64,000 bases of DNA. Origin: Cryobacterium sp. M96 (GTDB taxonomy: Bacteria > Actinomycetota > Actinomycetes > Actinomycetales > Microbacteriaceae). A model generated the notes under the pieces. The model was given only the letters and a program-made list of their open reading frames with translations, made no database searches and had not been told where the DNA came from. Location of the stretch: NCBI RefSeq assembly GCF_002929845.1, contig NZ_PJJS01000051.1, positions 62,001-126,000 of the forward strand. Direction: 5' to 3'. Of this stretch, positions 61,525 through 64,000 are shown in pieces (position 1 is the stretch's first letter; each line of letters begins with the position of its first letter). A program made the translations under genes and the position numbers.

Positions 61525-64000
61525 CTACCAGCCGCCCTGCAGCACCTCGTCGAGTCGGTCGACGAAGAAGTCCGCGCTCTCCCGACTCAAGCACAGGGGC
61601 GGCTTGATCTTCAGCACGTTCTGCCTCTCCGAGGTGGGCTGCACGATCACGCCGAGCTCCAGCATCCGTTCGCAGATGGCGGCGGTCTCGCTGACCGCCG
61701 GCTCCAAGGTGTCCCGGTCGCGCACGAGTTCCACCCCCATGTACAGGCCCAGGCCGTGCACCATCCCGATCAACGGATGCCGTTCCGCGAGTTCTGCAAG
61801 CCGGCCTGCCAGGTGCCGGCCGACAGCATCCGCATTCTGCTGGAGGGATTCGTCCCGGATGACGTCGAGCACGGCCAGCCCCGCGACGCAGCTGACCGGA
61901 CTGCCGCCGGCCGAGGAGAAGAAGTTGCCCTCCCTGGCCAGGGATTCGGCGATGTCCCGGCGGGTGAGCACCGCGCCGAGCGGGTATCCGTTGCCCATCG
62001 CCTTGGCCACCGTGAGGATGTCGGGCACGACGCCCTGCTGCTGCACGCCCCAGAAGTGGCTGCCCAGCCGGCCGTAGCCGACCTGCACCTCGTCGGCGAT
62101 GCACAGCCCGCCGCGTGCACGGACCTGCTCGTAGACACGGGCGAGGTAACCCGCCGGGGGCACGACGCCGCCGGCATTGCCCAGCACGGGCTCGCAGATG
62201 AACGCGGCCAGGTCAGCCCCCGGGCCGTCCGGATCGGCCAGCAGCCGGGCCAGGTCGGCCGCGTACTCCCCTGCCGCCCCGGCACCGCGATGCGTCCCGC
62301 GATAGGAGTTCGGAACATCCGCGATGTGCACCCAGTCGGGCCGGGAGGCCAAGGAGAAAGGGTTGTCGTAGGCCGAGGTCGACACCGCGTCGGAGGCCGA
62401 CGTCCAGCCGTGGTAGCCCTCTCGTAAGGCGACGACGTTGCTGCAGCCGGTGTGGATCCGGGCCAGGCGCAGGGCCAGGTCCACGGCCTCGCTGCCGCTG
62501 TTGACCAGAAGCACGGTGTCGAGGATGGGATCCGGTGATGTCGCCACGATGTGTTCGCAGAGGTCGGCCAACGCCGAGTAGAGGAACCGGGAGTTCGTGT
62601 TGAGCAACGCCAGCTGATCGCTCACGGCACGGGTGAACCGGGGGTGGCTGTGCCCGATCACGGCGACGTTGTTGACCATGTCAACGTAGGAGCGCCCGTG
62701 AGTGTCGATCAGCAGTTCCTGCCAGCCGCGTTCGATCTGCGGCGGCCGTTCGTAGTACTTCTCCTGCGCCGCGGCCATCATGGCACCGCGCCGGGCCAGT
62801 TCGATCGCCGGGTCGACGACGGATGCCTGCGGCGCCAGCCCAAGCAGCCGCGCCGGGTCCGGTGCGAGGGTTGCCCACGCGGCGGCCCGGGAGGGCTGGG
62901 TGAAGTGCGGGACCGGCAGACCCGGGCGAGCGAGCTCCTGCACGGTCACCCGAGCAACCGGGCTCGCGACGCCCACGGGCTCCCCTGCGGCGATCGCGGC
63001 CCCCGGCACGAGGTTCGACACGATGCCGCCGATGCGCAGCCCGAAACCGGCCAGCGTCAGAACCAGAGTGTCGCCTCCGATCTCGGTGACCGAGGCAGCC
63101 GCGGGCGCGACGATCACCGAACCGGCAGGCAGGAAGACCTCGGTGAACAGCGCGAACGTGTCGGGTTCCCGGCGCGAGTGCGGCGGGGTTCGGGTGAGCC
63201 GGAACTGGCCGTAGGGGGCGACGGCGGCGCTGCGTCGGGCGAGGGCGGCCTGCGCGAGCCGCCACTCGGCATCCGTTGTCTGCCAGAGGCCGTCGGCCAG
63301 GGCCGGGCTGGTCACGGTGAAATCGAGCATTTCGTAGTCGCCGTCGGCGAGCGCGGGGATCATCGGCACGGTCGTCTGTTCGGGCACGGTCGTGTGTTCG
63401 GGCACGGTCGTGTGTTCGGCACCAGTGTGCGGCCGCCGACCGAGCGCCTGCCGGATGGCCGCGTCCGCTTCCTCCCAGCCGATCGCGCTGGCTGCGGCGA
63501 AGACCTGCCACTCGGCGTCCATCCGGTGCCTCGCGTAGTCGTTGTCCGCGTCGATCTGCACCTGCTGCTCGCCGCTGGCCACCAGCACCGCCCCGCGGAG
63601 CACGATCAGCGGCCAGAGCGCGGTGATCTCGGCCTCGGTCAGGGGAACGACCTCGTCGAAGGCGACGATCGCCTCGAGGGCCGCCAGCGGATTGTCCGGC
63701 ATGTGGTGCAGAACGGATGCCGCCGTGACCGCCAGCTCCGCGACCAGCCACCCGGTGGCCAGATCGCCGAAGTCGATGACCCCCTCGGGCACGTGGTGGC
63801 CGTTCGGCAGCACCCGGCAGATTACGTTGTCGTCGGTGATGTCCCCGTGGATGGTCTGCAGCCGCAGCACGGAGGCCACAGCCGCCAGACGTGCGGCGGC
63901 GCTGTCGGCGATGGCACGGAGCTGATCCCTGGTCTCTTCCGCCGGCACCCAGCGCATCAGCAGGTCGATCACGGTCTTCGCGTTGCGCAGGTCCCACTGC
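61525..64000 (-). CDS. Class III aminotransferase fused to APH and lipoyl/M23-like domains, 5' end outside window
   Basis: At least 820 residues; the frame is open at the right edge (WDLRNAKT precedes GTG 63972). An aminoglycoside-phosphotransferase-like domain comes first (HGDITDDNVI and GVIDFGDLATG), then a beta-rich M23/lipoyl-like region (about residues 210-345), then a class III PLP aminotransferase with LLVNSGSEAVDLALRLARIH, EGYHGWTSASDAV, LCIADEVQVGYGRLGSHFWG, the PLP Lys in ILTVAKAMGNGYP, and KIKPPLCLSRESADFFVDRL. Such three-domain proteins occur in many bacteria and are related to phosphoethanolamine/hydroxylysine-phosphate lyases; kinase then lyase on one amino alcohol is inference. 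The next gene on this strand, about 270 bp further on, is a semialdehyde dehydrogenase, which would fit an aldehyde product. Confidence 0.88.
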   Translation of the reverse strand, partial: QWDLRNAKTVIDLLMRWVPAEETRDQLRAIADSAAARLAAVASVLRLQTIHGDITDDNVICRVLPNGHHVPEGVIDFGDLATGWLVAELAVTAASVLHHMPDNPLAALEAIVAFDEVVPLTEAEITALWPLIVLRGAVLVASGEQQVQIDADNDYARHRMDAEWQVFAAASAIGWEEADAAIRQALGRRPHTGAEHTTVPEHTTVPEQTTVPMIPALADGDYEMLDFTVTSPALADGLWQTTDAEWRLAQAALARRSAAVAPYGQFRLTRTPPHSRREPDTFALFTEVFLPAGSVIVAPAAASVTEIGGDTLVLTLAGFGLRIGGIVSNLVPGAAIAAGEPVGVASPVARVTVQELARPGLPVPHFTQPSRAAAWATLAPDPARLLGLAPQASVVDPAIELARRGAMMAAAQEKYYERPPQIERGWQELLIDTHGRSYVDMVNNVAVIGHSHPRFTRAVSDQLALLNTNSRFLYSALADLCEHIVATSPDPILDTVLLVNSGSEAVDLALRLARIHTGCSNVVALREGYHGWTSASDAVSTSAYDNPFSLASRPDWVHIADVPNSYRGTHRGAGAAGEYAADLARLLADPDGPGADLAAFICEPVLGNAGGVVPPAGYLARVYEQVRARGGLCIADEVQVGYGRLGSHFWGVQQQGVVPDILTVAKAMGNGYPLGAVLTRRDIAESLAREGNFFSSAGGSPVSCVAGLAVLDVIRDESLQQNADAVGRHLAGRLAELAERHPLIGMVHGLGLYMGVELVRDRDTLEPAVSETAAICERMLELGVIVQPTSERQNVLKIKPPLCLSRESADFFVDRLDEVLQGGW
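63365..63419. repeat. In-frame 18-bp minisatellite, three units
   Basis: Three tandem 18-bp units inside the aminotransferase gene encode EHTTVPEHTTVPEQTTVP, in the linker between the APH-like and beta-rich domains. Length variation here would change linker length without a frameshift. Confidence 0.85.

Noticed and set aside
1-64000. tRNA or rRNA genes
   Set aside because: I looked for T-loop motifs such as GGTTCGAATCC and for rRNA-like text and found none with a credible acceptor stem.

Overview
The window is high-GC DNA with mostly tightly packed genes, frequent GTG/TTG starts and 4-bp ATGA/GTGA overlaps. Gene content (maltokinase, a DUF222/HNH endonuclease, fused EcfT-EcfA-EcfA transporter, heliorhodopsin-like protein, tri-domain aminotransferase) points to an actinobacterium, most likely Microbacteriaceae (inference from family content only). 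No rRNA or tRNA genes were recognised.

Layout. 1-9.2 kb: carbon metabolism and housekeeping (partial maltokinase, acyl-CoA synthetase, MalQ, amidotransferase, PfkB kinase, DoxX) and a 55-residue Cys-rich protein behind a perfect 16-bp palindrome. 9.3-14.9 kb: a Wadjet-type jetABC operon (DUF3375, DUF4194, SMC-like ATPase) with no jetD next to it. 15-25 kb: envelope and hydrolase genes, a broken family 2 glycosyltransferase, and a ctlX-ocd pair divergent from an Lrp-type regulator. 25.4-30 kb: a lipoprotein/ECF importer cluster, probably for vitamin B12, convergent with a metH gene that has lost most of its middle. 30-39 kb: oxidoreductases, a lysine-free heliorhodopsin homologue, a short AlkD-like protein, FadD and a DEAD-box helicase.

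39.6-44.9 kb is a sulfide/persulfide-response cluster: a CstR-like repressor (two Cys, no His), a TauE exporter, a rhodanese, a persulfide dioxygenase-rhodanese fusion of CstB architecture, a thioredoxin, a rhodanese lipoprotein and a second, 38-residue Cys-rich protein. Palindromes of the form ATACCCC-NN-GGGGTAT precede the repressor, the dioxygenase, the thioredoxin and both Cys-rich genes, the first of them about 32 kb away. They look like one regulon.

45-64 kb: isocitrate lyase, a sugar ABC transporter, two similar succinate-semialdehyde-type dehydrogenases, a second TauE protein and a partial aminotransferase fusion. Interspersed are many decayed genes: chitinase, cardiolipin synthase, metH, NiCoT, DUF2202, NmrA-like, TetR, smpB, an IS1380 transposase and ppk2.

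Four intergenic elements, each exactly 87 bp with 18-bp inverted arms, sit just downstream of gene ends at 15.35, 31.31, 44.97 and 59.72 kb. Their arms are nearly identical and their interiors have diverged.
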